Below are positions 9,001-16,733 of a stretch of DNA of 64,000 bases, piece by piece. The position numbers and the translations under genes are program-made. Within the stretch, counting starts at the first letter, position 1; each line of letters begins with the position of its first letter. The stretch covers positions 248,001 to 312,000 of the forward strand of contig CP047918.1 of the NCBI GenBank assembly GCA_010202265.1, written 5' to 3'. Under the pieces are notes generated by a model. That model made no database searches and was not told the DNA's origin. It saw only the letters and a list, made by a program, of their open reading frames with translations. This DNA comes from Candidatus Saccharibacteria bacterium oral taxon 955 (lineage in GTDB: Bacteria > Patescibacteriota > Saccharimonadia > Saccharimonadales > Saccharimonadaceae).

Positions 9001-12000
9001 AGCAAGGGTGGCTCTAACGTACCAGACCAAACTGTTGCCTTTGGTGCAAAAGCCACCACCCCTACCGCTCCAACCAAAACTGGCCACACCTTTGCCGGTT
9101 GGTACAAGGAGGCTGGTCTAGTTAACGCCTGGAACTTCGCCACCGACACTATGCCAGCGAGCGACACCACCCTCTACGCCAAGTGGACAATTAACCAGTA
9201 CAAGATACATTACGATGCCAACACTGGCACCGGTGGCGCAACCCCAGACACTGTCTCTAACTACGACACCACCGTCCAGATTGCCAACAACGGCTTCACC
9301 AAAACCGGCCACAGCTTCACCGGCTGGAACACTGCCCCTAACGGTGCAGGTACACCATACGCCCCAGGCGCCAACTTCCACCTCACTGGTGACATTACCC
9401 TTTATGCCCAATGGCAAGTAAACAACTACACCCTCCACTTCGACAGCAAGGGTGGCTCTAACGTACCAGACCAAACTGTTGCCTTTGGTGCAAAAGCCAC
9501 CACCCCTACCGCTCCAACCAAAACTGGCCACACCTTTGCCGGTTGGTACAAGGAGGCTGGTCTAGTTAACGCCTGGAACTTCGCCACCGACACTATGCCA
9601 GCGAGCGACACCACCCTCTACGCCAAGTGGACAATTAACCAGTACAAGATACATTACGATGCCAACACTGGCACCGGTGGCGCAACCCCAGACACTGTCT
9701 CTAACTACGACACCACCGTCCAGATTGCCAACAACGGCTTCACCAAAACCGGCCACAGCTTCACCGGCTGGAACACTGCCCCTAACGGTGCAGGTACACC
9801 ATACGCCCCAGGCGCCAACTTCCACCTCACTGGTGACATTACCCTTTATGCCCAATGGCAAGTAAACAACTACACCCTCCACTTCGACAGCAAGGGTGGC
9901 TCTAACGTACCAGACCAAACTGTTGCCTTTGGTGCAAAAGCCACCACCCCTACCGCTCCAACCAAAACTGGCCACACCTTTGCCGGTTGGTACAAGGAGG
10001 CTGGTCTAGTTAACGCCTGGAACTTCGCCACCGACACTATGCCAGCGAGCGACACCACCCTCTACGCCAAGTGGACAATTAACCAGTACAAGATACATTA
10101 CGATGCCAACACTGGCACCGGTGGCGCAACCCCAGACACTGTCTCTAACTACGACACCACCGTCCAGATTGCCAACAACGGCTTCACCAAAACCGGCCAC
10201 AGCTTCACCGGCTGGAACACTGCCCCTAACGGTGCAGGTACACCATACGCCCCAGGCGCCAACTTCCACCTCACTGGTGACATTACCCTTTATGCCCAAT
10301 GGCAAGTAAACAACTACACCCTCCACTTCGACAGCAAGGGTGGCTCTAACGTACCAGACCAAACTGTTGCCTTTGGTGCAAAAGCCACCACCCCTACCGC
10401 TCCAACCAAAACTGGCCACACCTTTGCCGGTTGGTACAAGGAGGCTGGTCTAGTTAACGCCTGGAACTTCGCCACCGACACTATGCCAGCGAGCGACACC
10501 ACCCTCTACGCCAAGTGGACAATTAACCAGTACAAGATACATTACGATGCCAACACTGGCACCGGTGGCGCAACCCCAGACACTGTCTCTAACTACGACA
10601 CCACCGTCCAGATTGCCAACAACGGCTTCACCAAAACCGGCCACAGCTTCACCGGCTGGAACACTGCCCCTAACGGTGCAGGTACACCATACGCCCCAGG
10701 CGCCAACTTCCACCTCACTGGTGACATTACCCTTTATGCCCAATGGCAAGTAAACAACTACACCCTCCACTTCGACAGCAAGGGTGGCTCTAACGTACCA
10801 GACCAAACTGTTGCCTTTGGTGCAAAAGCCACCACCCCTACCGCTCCAACCAAAACTGGCCACACCTTTGCCGGTTGGTACAAGGAGGCTGGTCTAGTTA
10901 ACGCCTGGAACTTCGCCACCGACACTATGCCAGCGAGCGACACCACCCTCTACGCCAAGTGGACAATTAACCAGTACAAGATACATTACGATGCCAACAC
11001 TGGCACCGGTGGCGCAACCCCAGACACTGTCTCTAACTACGACACCACCGTCCAGATTGCCAACAACGGCTTCACCAAAACCGGCCACAGCTTCACCGGC
11101 TGGAACACTGCCCCTAACGGTGCAGGTACACCATACGCCCCAGGCGCCAACTTCCACCTCACTGGTGACATTACCCTTTATGCCCAATGGCAAGATACTC
11201 AGCCGCCGGTCGCTCCTGCTGCTGCCCCTGATATGACAGCCACATCAGACACTGGCGATAGTGATTCAGATAATATTACTAATAAAAATAAACCGGTCTT
11301 TAAGTTGGTTTGTACTGAGGTGGGTAGTACACTTACACTGTATGTTGATGGTGCCGCTAATGGGACTGTAAATTGCGCAAATGTCGGCCCGGTAGACATG
11401 GTACCGACTGCGCCGCTGACCGAGGGCAATCATTCTGTTACGTTCAAAGAATCGGACGCAGCAGGTAACGAGTCGCCGAGCTCGCCCGCTTTGGCTGTTA
11501 CGATAGATACAACCGCTCCAGCTGCCCCGACAGTAACAATGGACCCAGTAACAGCTGATAATACTATCAATTCTGTCGAGGCGGCTGCACAGCAGTTCAT
11601 CCGCGGCTCGGTAACCGGCGCTCATCCCGGTGATAAAGCCAGATTGACTATTAACGGTGTGATATATGAGGCCACGATTGATGCTACTGGCAGATTCTCT
11701 GTGACAGTCCCAGGTACTGAGCTCGTGTCGGATCCCGACCGTACGATTGACGTTGTTGTGACGGCATCTGATGTCGCTGGCAACACAACTAGTATCAACT
11801 CGTCGAAGACCTATAATGTTGATGCTAATGTCGTAGTACCACCGGCGAGGGCTACTCTCAAGGCATCTTCTGATACCGGCAGTAGCGATTCAGACAATAT
11901 CACTAAAAATACGAGGCCAGTAGTAACGTTGCAGTGCATATCTGCTACTGATAAACTACACCTTATAGTTGATGGTGTTGAGGTGCAAGTTGTTAATTGT

Positions 12001-12591
12001 ACATCGGCGGGGCCAATAGAGGTTACTTTGCCTAACGCTCTATCTGACGGTAGTCACACTGTGACCTATAGTCGGGAAACCTCGGCAGGCAACGTATCGG
12101 CGCCATCAATGCCGCTGACATTAACTATAGATACGACTGCGCCAACTGGTGCGCTCACTACGCAACAAGCGACGGTCGCTTCACCGGCTCTGAGCGGTAC
12201 GGTAAATGACCCGACCGCGACGGTGGTTGTGACGATTAACGGCGTTGACTACCCTGCCGTAGTCGCAGGTGGCATATGGACACTGCCGTCAAATTCTATT
12301 GCCGCGCTTGGTGATGGAGCGTATACGGTCAAGATGAAGTTTACAGATATTGCTGGTAATGTGTCGGTTACTCAAGGAGTATTGACAATTTCCCTTCCTT
12401 CGTCGCCTTTAACTCCGCAGCTACCGCAACCTGGCGGCGTAGGTGTTGCGACTCCAGAACAGAATAAGAAAAAGAGCCACTCATCTCTGGCTGGCACCGG
12501 TGACAACCTCTACTTAATCATTGGTGTGGTGTGCCTCACGATTGCGGCCGGCTCTATCGGTCTATATCGTTTGCGACGACGCGTGAGATAG
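6052..12591 (+). CDS. Giant cell-surface protein: BspA-like, InlB B-repeats, Ig-like domains, LAGTG sorting signal
   Basis: A predicted adhesin of about 2,179 residues. Order: basic N-terminus and hydrophobic export segment (about 5-35); BspA-like DUF285 repeats with W-D-x-S/T-K-V cores (about 125-310); a cadherin-like domain (about 345-455). Then come eight 148-residue units, each holding two InlB B-repeat (Flg_new, PF09479) modules with GHxFxGW and TLYAxW cores. Three Ig-like domains with DTTAPxAP linkers follow (about 1720-2130). At the C-terminus LAGTG (12487-12501) precedes a hydrophobic stretch and RLRRRVR, a sortase-type signal close to class E LAxTG. GTG at 6052 is preferred because AGAGG lies 8 bp upstream; GTG 6043 and ATG 6061 remain possible. 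Function, probably host or surface attachment, is inferred from domains. Confidence 0.85.
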   Translation: MRIMQKTRRLLLASAIAAVTVGVLVVQYFVASQLAKADAINSTDFVMTIDTRKGTGNTFTVPTIGGGYNYTLVCGNGVVLTGQTGNATCSYATAGVYKVRIAGAFPRIYFDYRGDRFKVISIDQWGTNEWQNMEHAFDGAENLDVKATDKPRMGQVVSLAYMFRDAKSLKGEGADWQWDTKNVESLNSTFSGARQFNQNISSWNTSKVTDMDNTFTNAYEFNQPIQSWDVSKVNTMVAVLAYAKKFNQPIGEWNTTQLTDALLALAGAERFDQSLAHWDVRRLTDADRLLDGVKISTPNYDATLTSWQAQAVRGNVKLGGGNSNYCVAEAKRNDLIATKSWIITDAGKDCTAYTVTAVDYTGVTDVDENTTTGTVLGRLNSTDAVNSPQSDFTYTLDCTGAQNNLVAIDGNTIKLAQSPDYEQNATLEICVRATNKAGKTFDKHLTISVNNLYSVSYNANGADAGAPPASTGETLHSGDSVSVEANINGLAKTGHSFTGWNTAPNGAGTPYAPGANFHLTGDITLYAQWQVNNYTLHFDSKGGSNVPDQTVAFGAKATTPTAPTKTGHTFAGWYKEAGLVNAWNFATDTMPASDTTLYAKWTINQYKIHYDANTGTGGATPDTVSNYDTTVQIANNGFTKTGHSFTGWNTAPNGAGTPYAPGANFHLTGDITLYAQWQVNNYTLHFDSKGGSNVPDQTVAFGAKATTPTAPTKTGHTFAGWYKEAGLVNAWNFATDTMPASDTTLYAKWTINQYKIHYDANTGTGGATPDTVSNYDTTVQIANNGFTKTGHSFTGWNTAPNGAGTPYAPGANFHLTGDITLYAQWQVNNYTLHFDSKGGSNVPDQTVAFGAKATTPTAPTKTGHTFAGWYKEAGLVNAWNFATDTMPASDTTLYAKWTINQYKIHYDANTGTGGATPDTVSNYDTTVQIANNGFTKTGHSFTGWNTAPNGAGTPYAPGANFHLTGDITLYAQWQVNNYTLHFDSKGGSNVPDQTVAFGAKATTPTAPTKTGHTFAGWYKEAGLVNAWNFATDTMPASDTTLYAKWTINQYKIHYDANTGTGGATPDTVSNYDTTVQIANNGFTKTGHSFTGWNTAPNGAGTPYAPGANFHLTGDITLYAQWQVNNYTLHFDSKGGSNVPDQTVAFGAKATTPTAPTKTGHTFAGWYKEAGLVNAWNFATDTMPASDTTLYAKWTINQYKIHYDANTGTGGATPDTVSNYDTTVQIANNGFTKTGHSFTGWNTAPNGAGTPYAPGANFHLTGDITLYAQWQVNNYTLHFDSKGGSNVPDQTVAFGAKATTPTAPTKTGHTFAGWYKEAGLVNAWNFATDTMPASDTTLYAKWTINQYKIHYDANTGTGGATPDTVSNYDTTVQIANNGFTKTGHSFTGWNTAPNGAGTPYAPGANFHLTGDITLYAQWQVNNYTLHFDSKGGSNVPDQTVAFGAKATTPTAPTKTGHTFAGWYKEAGLVNAWNFATDTMPASDTTLYAKWTINQYKIHYDANTGTGGATPDTVSNYDTTVQIANNGFTKTGHSFTGWNTAPNGAGTPYAPGANFHLTGDITLYAQWQVNNYTLHFDSKGGSNVPDQTVAFGAKATTPTAPTKTGHTFAGWYKEAGLVNAWNFATDTMPASDTTLYAKWTINQYKIHYDANTGTGGATPDTVSNYDTTVQIANNGFTKTGHSFTGWNTAPNGAGTPYAPGANFHLTGDITLYAQWQDTQPPVAPAAAPDMTATSDTGDSDSDNITNKNKPVFKLVCTEVGSTLTLYVDGAANGTVNCANVGPVDMVPTAPLTEGNHSVTFKESDAAGNESPSSPALAVTIDTTAPAAPTVTMDPVTADNTINSVEAAAQQFIRGSVTGAHPGDKARLTINGVIYEATIDATGRFSVTVPGTELVSDPDRTIDVVVTASDVAGNTTSINSSKTYNVDANVVVPPARATLKASSDTGSSDSDNITKNTRPVVTLQCISATDKLHLIVDGVEVQVVNCTSAGPIEVTLPNALSDGSHTVTYSRETSAGNVSAPSMPLTLTIDTTAPTGALTTQQATVASPALSGTVNDPTATVVVTINGVDYPAVVAGGIWTLPSNSIAALGDGAYTVKMKFTDIAGNVSVTQGVLTISLPSSPLTPQLPQPGGVGVATPEQNKKKSHSSLAGTGDNLYLIIGVVCLTIAAGSIGLYRLRRRVR
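7525..11192 (+). repeat. Tandem 444-bp repeat array, about 8.3 units (copy 1)
   Basis: Eight full units and a partial ninth follow one another with a period of 444 bp (148 codons) and look identical at nucleotide level. Codon choice is rich in C-ending codons (ACC, GCC, TAC, AAC), unlike the flanking parts of the same gene. Such identity points to recent amplification or gene conversion. The other copy shows six units. Confidence 0.95.
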
Positions 12592-12651
12592 CGTTAGGTT
12601 AATGAACGGCTGTAGTGTTTTGGTTAATACAGGGTAGTTCTATAGTGCTTG

Positions 12652-13164
12652 CTATTTAGTTGTTTTTATGTAGTGCTCTAAAATTTGAGCATCCCTAAGG
12701 ACCATAAACTTAGTCCTATACACCGAATCATAGCTCGCGGCTCCTTCTGCCTTTTCTTTGTAAGTGAGTCTGTTCCTGTATGGTTGGCCTGTTACTTTTG
12801 CTTCGTATACAAATGAAACTTGTTGGAAGTTTTCCTGTGACTTATATTCGATGGTTATGCCCAGCTCATTAGTTATGATGACAGAGTAACCCAGCTCTTC
12901 TCTACATTCACGCCTAAATGCTTCTCGTGGATCCTCCCCATTGTCAATACCGCCACCAGGAAGCTTATATTCATTTTTAGCTTTTTTGTGGATGACGGCT
13001 ATCTCGCCGTTATCATTCAATACAATTCCTCTAGACCCGAGTCGAGTTATGGGCCGTTCATTGTGATGTATAGGAGGTATATTGAAATTCTCATCGCTGA
13101 TATGTGCGATTTCTTTTAGGTGTTTTGGTATCTCTATGTTTGGGTTTGAGTGTGAGTGTGTCAT
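12652..13164 (-). CDS. Nudix hydrolase
   Basis: Nudix enzymes cleave nucleoside diphosphates linked to another moiety, using Mg2+ held by the Nudix box. The full box is present at residues 71-93: G-GIDNG-E, seven residues, then RECREELGY, matching Gx5Ex7REUxEExGU. The 170-residue protein starts with ATG at 13164 after a clear AGGAG site. The N-terminal 35 residues are His/Asn-rich. The substrate cannot be read from sequence; ADP-ribose, NADH or mutagenic-nucleotide clearance are all possible. It is convergent with the surface-protein gene and 60 bp from its end. The copy at 41375-41887 is identical. Confidence 0.85.
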   Translation of the reverse strand: MTHSHSNPNIEIPKHLKEIAHISDENFNIPPIHHNERPITRLGSRGIVLNDNGEIAVIHKKAKNEYKLPGGGIDNGEDPREAFRRECREELGYSVIITNELGITIEYKSQENFQQVSFVYEAKVTGQPYRNRLTYKEKAEGAASYDSVYRTKFMVLRDAQILEHYIKTTK

Positions 13165-13541
13165 ATTTCTCCTGATTCGATGCTCAGATTTTTATTCATC
13201 AGCCAAAGGCTACGCAACTGGTTTTACAAGTTTAGGGGGACGTTGATTTAAGTTATGTATTTGCAGTCTATCACTCTTAGGCGGTATTCACAATGTAATT
13301 CGGTGGCCGCCTCGCTACTCTTTGTTTTTTTGCACTGGTCGATATCTGAGCGTTTAGAATGTCGCGGTGATGGACCTGTCGTCAGTATATTCTTTAACGA
13401 TTACATACTTGTATCGTGGTGTTTGTTAGATCCTACAGCGGTAATCTTCAGGAGGCGCGCCGGAAAAGCCTGACTTCGTTGACCTGTAGGTGTCCTCGGA
13501 ATTGATATTTAACGTGTTGTTTGCTAGACTACATATAGTCG
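13165..13541. other. Gap between Nudix gene and RNA candidate
   Basis: No convincing gene. The 72-codon + strand frame at 13255-13473 lacks a ribosome site and family features. Between 13450 and 13500 there are short inverted repeats (AGGC/GCCT, ACC/GGT) that may extend the RNA candidate to the left. Confidence 0.4.
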
Positions 13542-13809
13542 TAGCGTCTGTAAAGTTGTCAGCGAGCTGCCTATCGACAACTCCAACTCCGTTGTTTGAC
13601 GCTAAACCGGTGATTCGTCTACTAGCTAGGGGCGAATCACTGGAAACCAAGTTACGCTTGATATGTTTTGTGATACATTTATAGACGAGCTCCTGATGGA
13701 TTACTAACAGGACTTGTGCCTGTAGCAGATTCTAGATCGCTACCCGCCGGGGTAACGCCCCGCAAGTCGTCGTCCATCAGGGGCGTACCAAGCTTTGCTT
13801 GGGCTTTTT
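13542..13809 (+). ncRNA. Candidate structured RNA with terminator beside the CRISPR array
   Basis: Successive helices can be drawn. TAGCGTC 13542-13548 pairs with GACGCTA 13598-13604 and encloses GTTGTC/GACAAC. An 11-bp hairpin is at 13607-13617/13633-13643. A 12-bp stem at 13689-13700/13773-13784 closes a three-way junction with arms 13711-13718/13761-13768, 13722-13743 and 13748-13762. CCAAGC-ttt-GCTTGG plus a T run at 13788-13809 is a rho-independent terminator. A promoter-like TTGATA-16-TATAGA (13658-13685) could start a shorter form at the 12-bp stem. It matches no family I know: RNase P, tmRNA and SRP signatures are absent. Confidence 0.5.
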
Positions 13810-13961
13810 AATACCTACCCCTCTTGAGCCAATTATATTTACCGCCAATTTCATTAGTGGTAAACGTTTGCTCGCTTCGCTTTCTAAAAAGGTGTGTTTT
13901 GTAATATAACATTAGATATTGGACATAATTTGTAGACGGTGTTGACGGTAGCGAAGTTTAC

Positions 13962-14789
13962 GTTTCAGTACCATTCAATATAACACTACTGTAAAACCTT
14001 CTTGACCCTACTCATACTCGTAAATACGTTTCAGTACCATTCAATATAACACTACTGTAAAACATTCTTGACCAGACAATCATCTCTGGCGCGGTTTCAG
14101 TACCATTCAATATAACACTACTGTAAAACATGTCGGTAAATCTTGATAAGATAGCCAAAGTTTCAGTACCATTCAATATAACACTACTGTAAAACCGCCA
14201 CCAGAAAATGTCACGGCGACTATGGGTTTCAGTACCATTCAATATAACACTACTGTAAAACCCTTTGTGCGGTGGCTCCAGCAAATTACGGGTTTCAGTA
14301 CCATTCAATATAACACTACTGTAAAACGCAATTGTGCAAATCGTCTCAAACTCAGCTGTTTCAGTACCATTCAATATAACACTACTGTAAAACTCAACTC
14401 GCTTATGTTGTGCGTTGTTTTCAGTTTCAGTACCATTCAATATAACACTACTGTAAAACGTTCGAGCGGTATGTTTCCCATGCAGATATGTTTCAGTACC
14501 ATTCAATATAACACTACTGTAAAACATGTTGAATAAAGCAACGACAAGACAGAAAGTTTCAGTACCATTCAATATAACACTACTGTAAAACAGCACAAGG
14601 CTTGAAGTGGACCGAGCAACGGTTTCAGTACCATTCAATATAACACTACTGTAAAACGTAATGCTGCCAGTGCTTCCTTGCTGGCTGGTTTCAGTACCAT
14701 TCAATATAACACTACTGTAAAACAGGTTTGCCACATTGTTGTCCTTGTCGTAGGTTTCAGTACCATTCAATATAACACTACTGTAAAAC
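13962..14789 (-). CRISPR. CRISPR array, 13 repeats and 12 spacers (copy 1)
   Basis: Thirteen identical 36-bp repeats with 30-bp spacers run at an exact 66-bp period. Read on the - strand the repeat begins GTTTTACAGTAG, the typical type II-A form, so the array is transcribed in the same direction as the cas genes. The leader is on the right (csn2 side). The perfect left-most repeat shows no trailer decay. The 22-codon repeating peptide that can be translated across it is an artefact. Confidence 0.98.
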
Positions 14790-14843
14790 CTCAATTGTAA
14801 GGTTTTACAGGGGTGAACATGATAGCGCTTACTCCTGTTGTTA
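14790..14843 (-). promoter_or_regulatory. CRISPR leader and leader-repeat junction
   Basis: On the - strand the leader ends ...TTACAATTGAG directly before the first repeat, close to the ATTTGAG leader-anchoring sequence described for type II-A adaptation. CTGTAAAAC (14781-14789, repeat end) and GTTTTACAG (14802-14810) form a 9-bp inverted repeat across the junction. The leader is only about 54 bp long before csn2. Confidence 0.6.
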
Positions 14844-15533
14844 TTATGAATTGGTACTAAAATCATACAAATCGTCATCAATAACGAGAATGTTCTCCTC
14901 GTTTAACTTATCTTTACAGTTTTTCTCAATAAAAAGTACTGAAAAATGATTGTTTTGTACATATTGTAAAAGAGCCTGTAGCTCGCAGTGTGACAATAAT
15001 TGGCGCTGGTTTATCAAAATCACTAAACGTTTTGATAATAATTGCTGAGCTGAATCTATAATACCATAAAGCTTGTCAAGATAGTTATTCTTCTCGTTGG
15101 CTTCTAGTCCTACGTGAGCCATCTTCATGATGTCATTGATAGATATATCTGTTTGATAGTTTATACTTTGTGAGAAATTAGTATTTATAGCGCTAAGAAC
15201 ATCCAAAATGTCTGCTTCTATTTGTGCCAGTTTGGCTATGTCGATGTCGCTATTGTCTTGGATGTTTTTATATAGGGCCGCTGTGATAGTTCGATTGGCT
15301 AGATCGTAGGAATATATATCTGTGATAACCAGGGTGTCTTTTGCGAAGTTCAACGGATTGTGATCACTGTTGTAAATAACAGTGCGGTTGTTATCTTCCC
15401 TTTTAGTGTATATATCAAGCATATCTTCAACGACTCTTCTGAAGAATAGGTTATTATGTACAATCAGGGTCGCAATGCCGCCGTCATCTGGTATTGATAG
15501 CGTATTATCGAATCCTGAAATGCTAATATTCAT
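14844..15533 (-). CDS. csn2: Csn2, type II-A adaptation protein
   Basis: Csn2 forms a tetrameric ring that binds DNA ends and is needed for spacer uptake in type II-A systems. The 229-residue product is close to the short Csn2 group in length, is rich in Asp/Asn/Ile, and occupies the canonical fourth position after cas9-cas1-cas2 next to the array. Recognition is by size, context and general fold pattern, since Csn2 is poorly conserved. Its start overlaps the cas2 stop by 4 bp (ATGA-type coupling). The copy at 43566-44255 is identical. Confidence 0.85.
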   Translation of the reverse strand: MNISISGFDNTLSIPDDGGIATLIVHNNLFFRRVVEDMLDIYTKREDNNRTVIYNSDHNPLNFAKDTLVITDIYSYDLANRTITAALYKNIQDNSDIDIAKLAQIEADILDVLSAINTNFSQSINYQTDISINDIMKMAHVGLEANEKNNYLDKLYGIIDSAQQLLSKRLVILINQRQLLSHCELQALLQYVQNNHFSVLFIEKNCKDKLNEENILVIDDDLYDFSTNS

Positions 15534-15850
15534 AAAACCACTGTCCTGTCGGTGCTTTGAATTGATAGCTCCTCATACTCCCCTGCCAAATATTCCATTG
15601 AGGCGAATTGCCGCTCGGTTATTGTCAGTAGCTGGATAACACCGTTGTCGGGTATGATTTTCTTTAGCCTGTCGTAGGTTGATTTTTCATTGGTGGAGTT
15701 GAGCACTAGCTTGCTGTAGACGGATTGTTGCATCATGACGAAGCCTTCTTGGGTAAGTTGTTTGCGGAATGTCGCGTATATTTTGCGCTCGCGAGCGCTA
15801 ACCATTGGTAAGTCAAAAAATAATATCATTCTCATATATCGTAACTTCAT
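15530..15850 (-). CDS. cas2: Cas2, spacer integration complex subunit
   Basis: Cas2 dimerises and bridges two Cas1 dimers in the integrase that inserts new spacers. The 106-residue protein starts MKLRYMRMILFFDLPMVS, with the ferredoxin-like first strand and the conserved Asp of FFDLP (residue 13). The remainder has the length and strand-helix order of type II Cas2 proteins. It lies 2 bp after cas1 and overlaps csn2 by 4 bp. The copy at 44252-44572 is identical. Confidence 0.93.
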   Translation of the reverse strand: MKLRYMRMILFFDLPMVSARERKIYATFRKQLTQEGFVMMQQSVYSKLVLNSTNEKSTYDRLKKIIPDNGVIQLLTITERQFASMEYLAGEYEELSIQSTDRTVVL

Positions 15851-15852
15851 AC

Positions 15853-16730
15853 TTATATTAGTTCGTATTCGGGCAGATCTTTGTTGCTGCCCTCTTCCAT
15901 TGCTCTAAAAAATAACTTTACATAAATGTTGATCGCGTTTGACAGGAATTGTTCTTTACCAAGAATAATGACTTTGTGGTTGAGAATATCAATGAGGCGA
16001 CTCTTGAAGAAGTCATCAAACGCGAAACTTCGACACTTATACACTTCACGGTCAACGATAGGGCGGAATGGCTCCATGAGATCGCAGGTGAGGTTAAAAG
16101 GATTGTATTCATTGCAGTGGTTAACGCCCATAGTAGTTGAATAGCCGGCTGAAGTAATTTCCCTATTGAAAGCTGAAAGGAGAATTGAATAACCATAGTT
16201 AAGCGCTGCGTTTATGTCGCTGGAGCTATCACGCGAAAACTGCGGACCAAATAATTCTTTGAAGTAGAATTTGGCAGCATGAGCTTCGCGATTGGTAGTA
16301 TCTCCAGATAATACTGATGCGGCAAAATTCATAAGCGTTTCGCAGGAGGTTTGGTTGGAGGTTTCTCTATAGACCACCTGAGCTTGCTTGATGATTTTTG
16401 AGCAACGATTCTCTGCCAGATTTTATCTTTGGCAGTCTGAGGCCATTGGATTTGACGGTGCATTTGCTTGCTGGCATTATGCGCGCCGTAATACGGTATT
16501 ATCTCGCTGTATGGATTGCGCTGGTGATCACAGAATATTATTTTCACCTTGTAGCGAGCCAGCTCACAAAGCAGATAGGCAGTGATGTTGACGGCGGTAT
16601 TTTCGATAATTAAAGTGCCTATTTCGCTGATGTGGAGAGCTTTTTCTTTACCGTCGCTGATGATAAGCATGTAGTCATTTTTATAGCTCAGTTTGCAACG
16701 ATTCTTGACGATGACAGTTCGCCAAGACAT
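15853..16730 (-). CDS. cas1: Cas1 integrase, copy 1, frameshifted
   Basis: This is the same gene as 44575-45453 but one T is missing from the T run at about 16394-16398 (five instead of six). That splits it into an N-terminal part ending near 16329 and a C-terminal part from 16377. The intact copy encodes 292 residues with E149, H205 and E220. The lesion is a homopolymer loss, so it is best read as sequencing error. Confidence 0.9.
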
Positions 16731-16733
16731 GCC

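Noticed and set aside
7786..11193. Repeated - strand 137-codon and + strand 68-codon frames inside the surface-protein repeat
   Set aside because: They recur every 444 bp as shadows of the repeated coding sequence; no ribosome sites or family features.
13689..13784. Hammerhead ribozyme (three-way junction with CTGATGG)
   Set aside because: The conserved core needs CUGAUGA and GAAA at the junction; here CTGATGG lies inside the closing stem and no GAAA is placed correctly.
14012..14881. 289-codon frame of repeating FYSSVILNGTET peptide
   Set aside because: It is the CRISPR array read through: a 66-bp repeat-spacer period keeps frame. No protein is implied. The same applies to 42734-43603 and the + strand frames at 14222 and 42944.
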